DNA from: Deltaproteobacteria bacterium
GTDB lineage: Bacteria > Desulfobacterota > G020345765
DNA length: 6,221 nt
Assembly: GCA_030616835.1 (NCBI GenBank)
Contig: JAUWWP010000177.1
Location: 1-6,221, forward strand
Reading direction: 5' to 3'
Shown: piece by piece, positions 1 to 5,024 of the stretch
Position numbering within the stretch: the first letter of the stretch is position 1
How the letters are laid out: each line of letters begins with the position of its first letter
Made by a program: the position numbers and the translations under genes
The notes under the pieces: generated by a model
Told to the model about the DNA's origin: nothing
Seen by the model: only the letters and a program-made list of their open reading frames with translations
The model's database searches: none

Positions 1-840
1 CTCTTCCTCCGTAATCTGCAGAATGATGTCAAGGATCTTACTAGCTCCTTCCTCCACCGGGGGGGCTTCCTCCACCGGAAGGATCTCTTCCTCCACCGGA
101 AGGATCTCTTCCTCCACTGGAAGGATTACCTCTTCCTCCACCGGAAGGATCTCTTCCTCCACCGGAAGGGCTTCCTCTTCCTCCACCGGAAGGGCTTCCT
201 CTTCCTCCACCGGAAAGGCTACCTCTTCCTCCACCGGAAGGGCTACTTCTTCCTCAAGCGGAGCTTCCTCTAAAAGGGCTTCCTCTTCCTCCGGGGGAGC
301 CTCTCCCGGAAGCACCTCTTCTTCCGGGGGGATCTCCTCTAATGCCACCTCCTCTTCGGCAGGGGGAAGTTCCTCCGCCACTTCAGGAGAAATGAGCTTT
401 GAGACATCGATCAGGAGCTTATTGTCGCTGGTGGTAACTTCGTAATCAACGATCCGATCAAGCCCGATCTCGATCCGGCTGAGCGCCTCCGCCTCCTCCC
501 CGGTCTGGGAGGTGTTGATCACATTTATTATCCCGTTATTTACCTCGTAGGAAGGAGTAACCTCGCCCAGATCGGTGCTGCTCAGCTCAACCACTATTCT
601 CAAGGGGTCAGTCAACTTAAAGACGGTATAGGTAGGGGGAAAGCCTCCTTCGAGGGTAAGCCGGGTTGCCTCCTCGCTCTCGGAGATCTCCAGCCCTTTA
701 AGCACATTGATTAGCTGCTCAGTGGGTTTTACCTGAGGTCCGGCGCAGGCCGCAAGGAAAAACACAAGTGCAGGTAGGAAAAGAAAGATTAGGCTCTTCC
801 CTGCTCCTGCCAACCTGAATTCATACTGTCGAGTAGGCAT
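1..840 (-). CDS. pilQ: Type IV pilus secretin PilQ, N-terminal part (AMIN domain, acidic repeat), truncated by window edge
   Basis: An open frame of 280 codons starts at ATG 838-840 and runs off the window with no stop. A strong AAAGGAGG (850-857) sits 9 nt upstream of the start. Residues 1-32 form a signal peptide with a classic lipobox (Leu-Ala-Ala-Cys, Cys32), so the protein is predicted to be a lipoprotein. Residues about 47-148 match an AMIN domain, the peptidoglycan-binding module found at the N-terminus of PilQ secretins. Residues about 151-265 are an acidic Pro/Val/Glu linker, with a tandem repeat from about 194. The last visible residues (Lys-Ile-Leu-Asp-Ile and on) resemble the first strand of another AMIN domain. 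The secretin domain itself would lie outside the window. The PilQ assignment rests on the AMIN domain and on the position after pilP. A stand-alone AMIN lipoprotein is the alternative. The family forms the outer-membrane channel for the pilus. Confidence 0.85.
   Translation of the reverse strand, partial: MPTRQYEFRLAGAGKSLIFLFLPALVFFLAACAGPQVKPTEQLINVLKGLEISESEEATRLTLEGGFPPTYTVFKLTDPLRIVVELSSTDLGEVTPSYEVNNGIINVINTSQTGEEAEALSRIEIGLDRIVDYEVTTSDNKLLIDVSKLISPEVAEELPPAEEEVALEEIPPEEEVLPGEAPPEEEEALLEEAPLEEEVALPVEEEVAFPVEEEEALPVEEEEALPVEEEILPVEEEVILPVEEEILPVEEEILPVEEAPPVEEGASKILDIILQITEEE
51..261 (-). repeat. In-frame minisatellite in pilQ encoding Pro-Val-Glu-Glu repeats
   Basis: Ten copies of a core read on the plus strand as CCTCCACCGG begin at 51, 69, 90, 111, 135, 156, 180, 204, 228 and 252. 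The copies at 111 and 252 are diverged. The spacings are 18, 21, 21, 24, 21, 24, 24, 24 and 24 bp, all multiples of three, so gain or loss of units keeps the frame. On the coding strand each unit gives Pro-(Val)-Glu-Glu-Glu plus two to four hydrophobic or Ala residues. Less regular Glu-rich sequence continues to about 390. The product is an acidic, Pro-spaced linker, probably extended, between periplasmic domains. Confidence 0.9.
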
Positions 841-875
841 TTTCAACAACCTCCTTTCGATTGCTTAACGCCGCT

Positions 876-923
876 AAATCCCCCCTCCCCCCCTTTGAAA
901 AAGGGGGGTTAGGGGGGGATTTT
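876..923. repeat. G/C-run palindrome between pilP and pilQ
   Basis: On the plus strand this reads AAAT, C6, T, C7, TTT, G, A5, G6, TTA, G7, ATTTT. The two halves are near-perfect reverse complements, about 21-23 nt per arm. It fills most of the 85-bp gap between the pilP stop (926-928) and the pilQ ribosome binding site. Similar C-run/G-run palindromes are scattered in many environmental bacterial genomes, from memory. In the operon mRNA it would fold into a very stable hairpin that could stabilise the upstream message or partly stop transcription before pilQ. There is no following U-run on the minus strand, so it is not called a terminator. Confidence 0.8.
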
Positions 924-925
924 CA

Positions 926-1501
926 TTATCTTCTTCCTCCTAATTCTTCAAGTTTGAGGTCAATCTTGTTAGTCTTAATAACTCTACCCTCCAAATCCCT
1001 GATCTTCTCTAAAACCACAATTTTATCTTTGTATATTCCGATCAGTTCACCCTCGTTCCTCCCGATCCTTATCCCCTTCCTGACCACATAACTCTCGCCC
1101 GAGGGAGCCACCACTATTGCCCGGGCATCCTGGATACCCCAGATCAAACCTACCAGTTTAAAATCATTGACATTGCTTTGCTCCAGGGGGTTCTCAAGCC
1201 CCCCAATCCCCCCAGGTCCCCCGACAAGTAAAAAGGGCTCAAAGGGATCTACTTTACCATAGGGGTCATAGCGATACTCAATCTCGATCTCGCCTATTGG
1301 GGTCTCCTCGGCCCCGGGGGTAATTTGGGGGCTGGTTACCGTTCGGGAAGGAGTGAGTCCTGCTGGTTTCCTCGTTTCTGGTTGGGGAGGTGGAGTCTCC
1401 TCCTTACAGGCCAGACCACTAATAACTAAGGCAAGCAAGATACAAGAGACTGCCCGCAAATTGGGAGAAAATTTATCTCTTCTTTTTTTTAACCTTAGCA
1501 C
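926..1501 (-). CDS. pilP: Type IV pilus assembly lipoprotein PilP
   Basis: This encodes 191 aa, starting at GTG 1499-1501, with GGAGG (1508-1512) 6 nt upstream inside the end of pilO. The start overlaps the pilO 3' end by 29 bp, which suggests translational coupling. Residues 1-32 are a basic N-terminus, a hydrophobic stretch and a lipobox-like Gly-Leu-Ala-Cys with Cys32. A Pro/Thr-rich linker (about 33-70) follows. The conserved PilP region comes next: Tyr-Asp-Pro-Tyr-Gly-Lys-Val-Asp-Pro-Phe at 78-87, then Pro-Leu-Glu-Gln (105-108) leading into a beta-rich domain with Leu-Val-Gly-Leu-Ile-Trp-Gly (116-122). In the family, PilP is anchored to the inner membrane by its lipid, binds the PilN/PilO heterodimer through its flexible N-terminal part, and contacts PilQ with its C-terminal beta domain. 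Length and layout fit the family. Confidence 0.93.
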   Translation of the reverse strand: MLRLKKRRDKFSPNLRAVSCILLALVISGLACKEETPPPQPETRKPAGLTPSRTVTSPQITPGAEETPIGEIEIEYRYDPYGKVDPFEPFLLVGGPGGIGGLENPLEQSNVNDFKLVGLIWGIQDARAIVVAPSGESYVVRKGIRIGRNEGELIGIYKDKIVVLEKIRDLEGRVIKTNKIDLKLEELGGRR

Positions 1502-2075
1502 CTGTCCCCTCCTCGATGAATCTAAAGGTCGTGAGTAAAAAGGAAGTCTTCAGAGGGAGCTTCCCCGTAACCACCTTTCCTATCCCAATGGAGAGATCAG
1601 TGACATTAACGATCCGGTCCATTCGGCTAATCTTATCGAAGAAGGTAGCCACATCATGGTAGCCCCCGATAACCTTAACATCCACTGGAACCTCGGCATA
1701 AAATCCCCTGGTAACCTCTCCCTTGGGCTGGAAAAGCTCAAACTCCAGCCCGGCTTCCCTTCCCCGGTTGGAGATATTCACCAACAACTGGGAAATCTCC
1801 TTCTTATTGGGAAGCTTTCCCAGGGCCTCCTTAAGCTTCTGATCCAATTTTTCTAATTCATTTTCAAAGCTAGCTATATTATCGGCAATAATCCTATATT
1901 TCCCCATTTCTATCTCTAATCCATCACATTCCCTTATCTTTTTTGCTAATACTCTTTTCTGGGGGAGGTAGCCTAAATAGAGGTAAATTCCCATAATAAA
2001 TATCAAAACCACTCCCAGACCCAGGGCCTTTTGCCTGGCCGGCAACTTGGCAATACTGTCTAAGCTAAGATCCAT
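1473..2075 (-). CDS. pilO: Type IV pilus inner-membrane assembly protein PilO
   Basis: This encodes 200 aa from ATG 2073-2075. An upstream in-frame TTG at 2081 was rejected because AGGAAGG (2083-2089) lies 7 nt from the ATG but only 1 nt from the TTG. The layout is typical of PilO: a short cytoplasmic N-terminus (Leu-Pro-Ala-Arg-Gln-Lys at 11-16), one transmembrane segment (about 17-37), a periplasmic coiled coil (about 40-88) and a ferredoxin-like domain. The domain shows Phe-Gln-Pro-Lys-Gly-Glu (115-120), Phe-Tyr-Ala-Glu-Val-Pro-Val (125-131), Tyr-His-Asp-Val (139-142) and Arg-Ile-Val-Asn-Val (154-158). The C-terminus ends in a run of Lys/Arg. PilO dimerises with PilN and recruits PilP. The 3' end is shared with the pilP start in another frame. 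Confidence 0.95.
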   Translation of the reverse strand: MDLSLDSIAKLPARQKALGLGVVLIFIMGIYLYLGYLPQKRVLAKKIRECDGLEIEMGKYRIIADNIASFENELEKLDQKLKEALGKLPNKKEISQLLVNISNRGREAGLEFELFQPKGEVTRGFYAEVPVDVKVIGGYHDVATFFDKISRMDRIVNVTDLSIGIGKVVTGKLPLKTSFLLTTFRFIEEGTGAKVKKKKR

Positions 2076-2082
2076 CTTCAAA

Positions 2083-2089
2083 CCTTCCT
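2083..2089 (-). promoter_or_regulatory. Ribosome binding site deciding the pilO start
   Basis: AGGAAGG on the minus strand is spaced 7 nt from ATG 2075 and 1 nt from the alternative TTG 2081, so the ATG is favoured. It abuts the repeat mosaic that begins at about 2091, so the leader of pilO is made of repeat DNA with strong hairpins immediately upstream. Confidence 0.75.
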
Positions 2090-2090
2090 A

Positions 2091-2204
2091 TCCGCCACAG
2101 GCGGACACGCCCCCTGTGGCGAATTGCAAATTGAAAAATGCAAAATGTAAAATGTAAATGCCTGTCCTGAGCCCCGCCTGTGGCGGGGTCGAAGGGATTG
2201 ATTT
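2091..2204 (+). repeat. Repeat modules A and B in the pilN-pilO gap
   Basis: Module A-like DNA (2091-2132) holds overlapping dyads: TCCGCC/GGCGGA at 2091-2105, and CGCCACAGG (2093-2101) pairing with CCTGTGGCG (2113-2121). An AT-rich run of short words such as AAATTG and AAATG follows to 2160. Module B (2161-2199) is CCTGTCCTGAG, a perfect hairpin CCCCGCC-TGT-GGCGGGG (2172-2188), then TCGAAGGGATT. Related copies with the same module order are at 4815-4940. Reverse-oriented B copies are at 4365-4398 and 6197-6221. No gene is seen in this gap. Confidence 0.85.
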
Positions 2205-2286
2205 GGGATTTGAACCACGAATTTCACGAATTACACGAAAAAATCTTCCCTTTTGGGATTTTAACCACGAATTTCACGAATTACAC
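2205..2286 (+). repeat. Two tandem copies of repeat module C (ACCACGAATTTCACGAATTA type)
   Basis: Two 32-bp units begin GGGATTT and contain AACCACGAATTTCACGAATT; they start at 2205 and 2255, a 50-bp period, and differ at one position. Other copies lie in the same orientation at 4959-4988, with a short inverted piece at 5003-5017. Two copies in the opposite orientation are at 4328-4357 and 4405-4436. The similarity to the 4308-4357 copy extends through the adjoining CTTCCCTTTTGGGATTT-like stretch, about 50 bp in all. This is a dispersed non-coding repeat whose function is unknown from the sequence. Confidence 0.85.
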
Positions 2287-2320
2287 AAATTAATTCCCTT
2301 TTGATCATTTGGATTTTATA

Positions 2321-2390
2321 ATTCCCTGCTATCCCCTGCTACTCCCTGCTATCCCCTGCTATTCCTTGCTACTCCCTGCTATTCCCTGTT
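2321..2390 (+). repeat. Module D: seven 10-bp tandem repeats (ATTCCCTGCT type)
   Basis: Seven consecutive 10-bp units fit ATYCCYTGCT or ACTCCCTGCT, and the last ends GTT. The array ends about 40 bp from the pilN stop. The same unit occurs inverted at 6111-6160. The period equals about one turn of the DNA helix. Positions 2287-2320 between modules C and D are AT-rich with no clear feature. Confidence 0.92.
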
Positions 2391-2431
2391 ATTTAACAGA
2401 TTGGGATTTAGTCCTCCTCGGACACGATTAA

Positions 2432-3025
2432 TTACGGACCTACCGCTTCGGAAGAGTCCTCGGGAAACTCAAGCTGACAGGTAATAGTAAAATCCTTCAC
2501 CTTGATCTTCTGCTTCTCCACCCCCTTGGAGGAGCCCAGGTTTACATTCTTAAAATAGGGAGAGTTCTCCAGATTAGTCATAAAACTGGCAATGATCTCA
2601 TTATCCAGGGCAATACCCTTAAGCTCAAGGGTGCCGCCCTTCTCCTTCAAAGAATTTATCTGAATCTTCTTGGGCAGCTCTGCTGTGGGTTCAAAGGGGA
2701 TGCTTTTAGTCAGCTCATCCATCAGATGGACTGGCCCACTTTTCTTTTTATCCAAGTCATCAATAACTTTAAGCTTTGCCTCAACCGCTTTCTTCTTGCG
2801 TTCAATATCCTTACTGTATGTCTCTTCCTTTTTAAGTTTTATAATCTCTTTATTTATCGCGGTTATCTTTTTCTCAACCTCAGTAATCTTATTGGAGATA
2901 GAAACCCCCAGGTATCCAATAGCCGCCAGGATTACCCCCAGGGAGAGAGCTGCTATGATAATTTGCTGGCGGAGGGTCTCTTTCTTTTTAGCCGCCCGAA
3001 CCGGAAGCAAATTTATTCTAATCAT
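2432..3025 (-). CDS. pilN: Type IV pilus inner-membrane assembly protein PilN
   Basis: This encodes 197 aa from ATG 3023-3025, with AAGGGG (3033-3038) 7 nt upstream. The N-terminal tail Met-Ile-Arg-Ile-Asn-Leu-Leu-Pro (1-8) is the hallmark PilN motif that inserts into PilM. A basic stretch (10-19) follows, then one transmembrane segment (about 21-43), a long Lys/Glu-rich coiled coil (about 46-98) and a compact periplasmic alpha/beta domain of the ferredoxin-like type (about 100-188). PilN spans the inner membrane, joining cytoplasmic PilM to periplasmic PilO and PilP. Length and layout are normal. The Shine-Dalgarno sequence overlaps by two bases the 25-bp hairpin repeat at 3037-3061, so translation might be sensitive to that structure. 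Confidence 0.95.
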   Translation of the reverse strand: MIRINLLPVRAAKKKETLRQQIIIAALSLGVILAAIGYLGVSISNKITEVEKKITAINKEIIKLKKEETYSKDIERKKKAVEAKLKVIDDLDKKKSGPVHLMDELTKSIPFEPTAELPKKIQINSLKEKGGTLELKGIALDNEIIASFMTNLENSPYFKNVNLGSSKGVEKQKIKVKDFTITCQLEFPEDSSEAVGP

Positions 3026-3036
3026 ATCTAATCCCC

Positions 3037-3193
3037 TTCGACATTCGCAGAATGTCGCTTAGCTCAAATTGTAAAATCTAAATTGTAAATATTAAATTTT
3101 AAATTGTTCTTCTATTTGACTATCTTTATCTTCCATTCATTTTACAATTTGCAATCTTCAATTTACAATTCGACATTCGCAGAATGTCGCTTA
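3037..3193. repeat. Repeat element bounded by two identical 25-bp hairpin units, pilM-pilN gap
   Basis: Units 3037-3061 and 3169-3193 are identical direct repeats of 25 bp. Each contains the dyad CGACATTC-GCA-GAATGTCG and ends in CTTA. The DNA between them is AT-rich and roughly an inverted repeat: words such as AAATTGTAAAATCTAAATTG on the left answer ATTTTACAATTTGCAATC and CAATTTACAATT on the right. The element almost fills the 169-bp gap. Its left unit touches the pilN ribosome binding site and its right unit ends 1 bp from the pilM stop codon. No gene lies inside. It looks like a small non-autonomous repeat. Confidence 0.85.
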
Positions 3194-3194
3194 A

Positions 3195-4268
3195 CTATTT
3201 CTTATCCCCGGCCCACCGGAGCGCTAAACCCACCGCCACCCCGGTAGCCGGGGCAATATTGGCGATATAATCGGCATCAAAAGCTCGAGGGCTAACCTCA
3301 ATGTTGTTGAAAGGATTGGCCACTTCCACTGGATAGCCACTCTTATCAGCAATAGCCCGATCCAGACCGATGGTCCGGGCGCACCCACCGCATAAGATTA
3401 CCTTGCTGATTTTGTCCTCGGTAGCGGTGGCCGAGAAGAAATCCAGGGATCTCTGTACCTCGGAAGACAGAGAATCCGAAACCGATTCAACTATCCCCGA
3501 GATCTCCTGAGGGAGTGCCTGTTCTTCCTCTGACTTTCCTGCCATCTTCATTCTCTCCGCCTCCTCAAAGCCGATATTCAGAGATTTCTGGATCTCTTCG
3601 TTATACTGACTGCCCCCGGCGGAGATGTCCCTGGTGAAAGTGGGGAATCCACCCTTCAGGATATTGATATTGATGACACTGGCTCCCATGTTTACCAGGG
3701 CAACGATCTCCCCTGGCTGAAGGGAATAATTGGCCTCATACATATTTTCAACCGCAAAGGCATCGACATCAATCACCACCGAGTTTAATCCTGCCTCCTG
3801 AATTACTGTGGTATAATCGTTGATCATGTCCTTCTTGGCTGCTACCAGAAGGACACCCATCTGTCCGGCCTCACTCTCCTCAGTTCCCAGGATCTGAAAA
3901 TCTATGTTCACATCGTTGATGTCGAAGGGGATATACTGCTCCGCTTCCCACTGGATTGACTCCTCCAACTCCTCAGTGGTCATTACCGGTAGGTTAATCT
4001 TCTTAATGATTACTGAATGGCCCGAGATGCTGGTAGCAACATCCTTGGTCTTGAGCTTCAGGCTGCCCAGTATGCTTCGTATGGCTTCCACCACCACCGA
4101 GGAGTTCATCAACGCTCCATCCACAATTGCCTCCGGGGGCAAGGAGGCTACCCCTAAGTTGACCAGTTGATACCCTTTTCTCTTTCCGGGTTTGAGTTCA
4201 ATTAGTTTGACCGAGCTGGAACCGATATCCAGGCCGACAGTTCCTTTACCTTTGAACAGTAAAGCCAT
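3195..4268 (-). CDS. pilM: Type IV pilus assembly ATPase-fold protein PilM
   Basis: This encodes 357 aa from ATG 4266-4268, with GGAGG (4273-4277) 4 nt upstream. It is an actin/FtsA-like cytoplasmic protein that binds ATP and the PilN tail and forms the cytoplasmic base of the alignment complex. Visible family motifs are the phosphate-1 loop Gly-Leu-Asp-Ile-Gly-Ser-Ser-Ser-Val-Lys (12-21), the region Gln-Trp-Glu-Ala-Glu-Gln-Tyr-Ile-Pro-Phe-Asp (106-116), a second phosphate motif Leu-Val-Asn-Met-Gly-Ala-Ser (191-197) and the adenosine-site Cys-Gly-Gly (293-295). The second motif has Asn where actin-like proteins often have Asp. The length of about 350 aa is usual. No promoter could be recognised in the 170 bp upstream, so it is probably transcribed with the helix-turn-helix gene before it. 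Confidence 0.96.
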   Translation of the reverse strand: MALLFKGKGTVGLDIGSSSVKLIELKPGKRKGYQLVNLGVASLPPEAIVDGALMNSSVVVEAIRSILGSLKLKTKDVATSISGHSVIIKKINLPVMTTEELEESIQWEAEQYIPFDINDVNIDFQILGTEESEAGQMGVLLVAAKKDMINDYTTVIQEAGLNSVVIDVDAFAVENMYEANYSLQPGEIVALVNMGASVININILKGGFPTFTRDISAGGSQYNEEIQKSLNIGFEEAERMKMAGKSEEEQALPQEISGIVESVSDSLSSEVQRSLDFFSATATEDKISKVILCGGCARTIGLDRAIADKSGYPVEVANPFNNIEVSPRAFDADYIANIAPATGVAVGLALRWAGDKK

Positions 4269-4304
4269 AAAGCCTCCAATTATTTAAATCCCAATGACCA
4301 AATC

Positions 4305-4437
4305 CCAAATCCCAAAAGGGAAAATTTGTTCGTGTAATTCGTGAAATTTGTGGTTCAAATCCCATCCTTCGACCCCGATGCCCATCGGGGCTCAGGATTT
4401 CGTTTTGTTCGTGTAATTCGTGTAATTCGTGGTTCAA
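4305..4437 (-). repeat. Inverted mosaic of repeat modules C-B-C upstream of pilM
   Basis: Read on the minus strand, the order is module C (4436-4405), module B (4397-4361) and a second module C (4357-4328). It continues into a TTTTCCCTTTTGGGATTT stretch shared with 2241-2257. Module B here has the centre CCCCGATG-CC-CATCGGGG (4373-4390), a perfect palindrome, between TCCTTCGA and CTCAGGA flanks. A tail near 4281-4304 resembles 4931-4957 in the same family (GGTCATTGGGATTT-like words). It occupies most of the gap between the helix-turn-helix gene and pilM and holds no gene. Confidence 0.82.
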
Positions 4438-4438
4438 G

Positions 4439-4639
4439 TTAATCAATTGAAAAAACCTTATGTTTTTCTTTAAGCTCGAATCCCAGGGCCTGGATAATCT
4501 TTCTCTTGGTATCCATCCGGCAGTCTTTGCCCCCCTCCACCCGGTCGACAGTCAGGGTTGAGACCCCGGCTTTCCTGGCCAGCTCAGCCTTACTCATCAG
4601 CAGTGATTCGCGTAATTTTTTAACATTGTTTTTGTTCAT
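4439..4639 (-). CDS. Small Cro/CI (XRE)-family helix-turn-helix DNA-binding protein
   Basis: This encodes 66 aa from ATG 4637-4639, with only a weak AGGG about 9 nt upstream. Almost the whole protein is one XRE-type helix-turn-helix domain: helix 1 around 4-14, helix 2 Ser-Lys-Ala-Glu-Leu-Ala-Arg-Lys-Ala-Gly (16-25), the turn Val-Ser (26-27), recognition helix around 28-35, and the Lys-Arg-Lys-Ile-Ile-Gln-Ala-Leu-Gly helix (45-53) typical of the family's C-terminal end. There is no sensor or dimerisation domain. It lies directly upstream of pilM on the same strand, after a promoter-like sequence with a dyad, so autoregulation and control of the pil operon are plausible but inferred. A role as an antitoxin-like partner is less likely because no toxin gene is adjacent. 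Confidence 0.85.
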   Translation of the reverse strand: MNKNNVKKLRESLLMSKAELARKAGVSTLTVDRVEGGKDCRMDTKRKIIQALGFELKEKHKVFSID

Positions 4640-4810
4640 CTTTTTTGCCCTATTCTATTAATATTAATTTAATTTTTTATTCTTTTATATTATAGTGACA
4701 ATAAATAGATACATTGTCAAGCTTCTTTAATAAATTATCATCAATTTTATTAAATTTTATAAAATTAAATATATATATAGTATATTATTATTTTTTTATC
4801 ACTATATATT
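4640..4810. other. Very AT-rich regulatory region upstream of the helix-turn-helix gene
   Basis: About 170 bp are almost entirely A and T, including an alternating AT run at about 4769-4778. Composition contrasts sharply with the neighbouring genes and with the GC-rich repeat starting at 4811. It holds the promoter-like sequence at 4689-4720 and no supportable ORF. It is the likely transcription start region of the pil operon. Confidence 0.65.
4689..4720 (-). promoter_or_regulatory. Putative promoter with operator-like dyad for the helix-turn-helix/pil operon
   Basis: On the minus strand a perfect -35 consensus TTGACA (4720-4715) and a perfect -10 TATAAT (4694-4689) are separated by 20 nt, longer than the usual 17. 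The spacer and -35 contain an exact inverted repeat, TGACAAT at 4696-4702 and ATTGTCA at 4713-4719, with 10 nt between arms. A start near 4682 would give a leader of about 43 nt to ATG 4639. The dyad overlaps the -35, as an operator would; the likely ligand is the adjacent helix-turn-helix protein (inference). Confidence 0.55.
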
Positions 4811-4814
4811 GGGG

Positions 4815-4862
4815 TAGTCCGCCTCCGTCCGCCTGGGGCGAACTACGGCGGATTGTAAATTG
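4815..4862 (+). repeat. Repeat module A, copy 1
   Basis: This is 48 bp beginning TAGTCCGCCT and ending GGATTGTAAATTG. It differs from 5025-5072 at 5 positions. Partly matched arms can form a hairpin. It is followed directly by AT-rich words and module B, the same order as at 2091-2199. Confidence 0.85.
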
Positions 4863-5020
4863 CAAAGTGAAAATTGCAAAATGAAAAATGTAAATGCCTG
4901 TCCTGAGCCCTGCTTTAGCAGGATTGAAGGAATTGAATTGGGATATGGTCATTAGGATTTGAACCACGAATTTCACGAATTATACGAATTTGATTAATTT
5001 TAGTGTAATTCGTGGCTTGG
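4863..5020 (+). repeat. AT-rich words, module B and module C, second mosaic locus
   Basis: 4863-4894 is a run of words such as AAATTGCAAAATG. Module B (4896-4931) has flanks CCTGTCCTGAGC and a diverged TTGAAGGAATT, with the palindromic centre CCTGCTTTAGCAGG (4909-4922, overlapping the flank by a few bases). Module C follows at 4959-4988, then an inverted fragment GTGTAATTCGTGG (5003-5015). The layout parallels 2122-2286. No gene is seen in 4811-5128. Confidence 0.8.
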
Positions 5021-5024
5021 GATT

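Noticed and set aside
51..261. CRISPR-like regular repeats
   Set aside because: Units are only 18-24 bp with no unique spacers and are in frame within a coding region.
23..445. Plus-strand 140-codon Ser/Thr/Gly-rich open frame
   Set aside because: It is the antisense shadow of the pilQ acidic repeat; the minus frame has a ribosome binding site, signal peptide and AMIN domain.
876..923. Rho-independent terminator after pilP
   Set aside because: The stem is strong but no U-run follows on the transcribed strand and pilQ follows with its own ribosome binding site; a dispersed repeat explains it better.
2076..2081. TTG at 2081 as the pilO start
   Set aside because: It is only 1 nt from the Shine-Dalgarno; ATG 2075 is properly spaced and gives the usual PilO N-terminus.
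2321..2390. CRISPR or iteron-type origin
   Set aside because: The 10-bp units have no spacers; there is no replication gene, DnaA box cluster or AT-rich unwinding region next to them.
2670..3062. Two plus-strand open frames (130 and 101 codons) opposite pilN
   Set aside because: Both are shadows of the well-supported pilN gene and show no family features.
4246..4446. Minus-strand 66-codon frame across the pilM start
   Set aside because: It is translated repeat module DNA (His-Glu-Leu-His-Glu type words), with no ribosome binding site, and it overlaps pilM.
4788..4976. Minus-strand 62-codon frame in the intergenic mosaic
   Set aside because: It consists of repeat modules A to C and has no plausible protein features.
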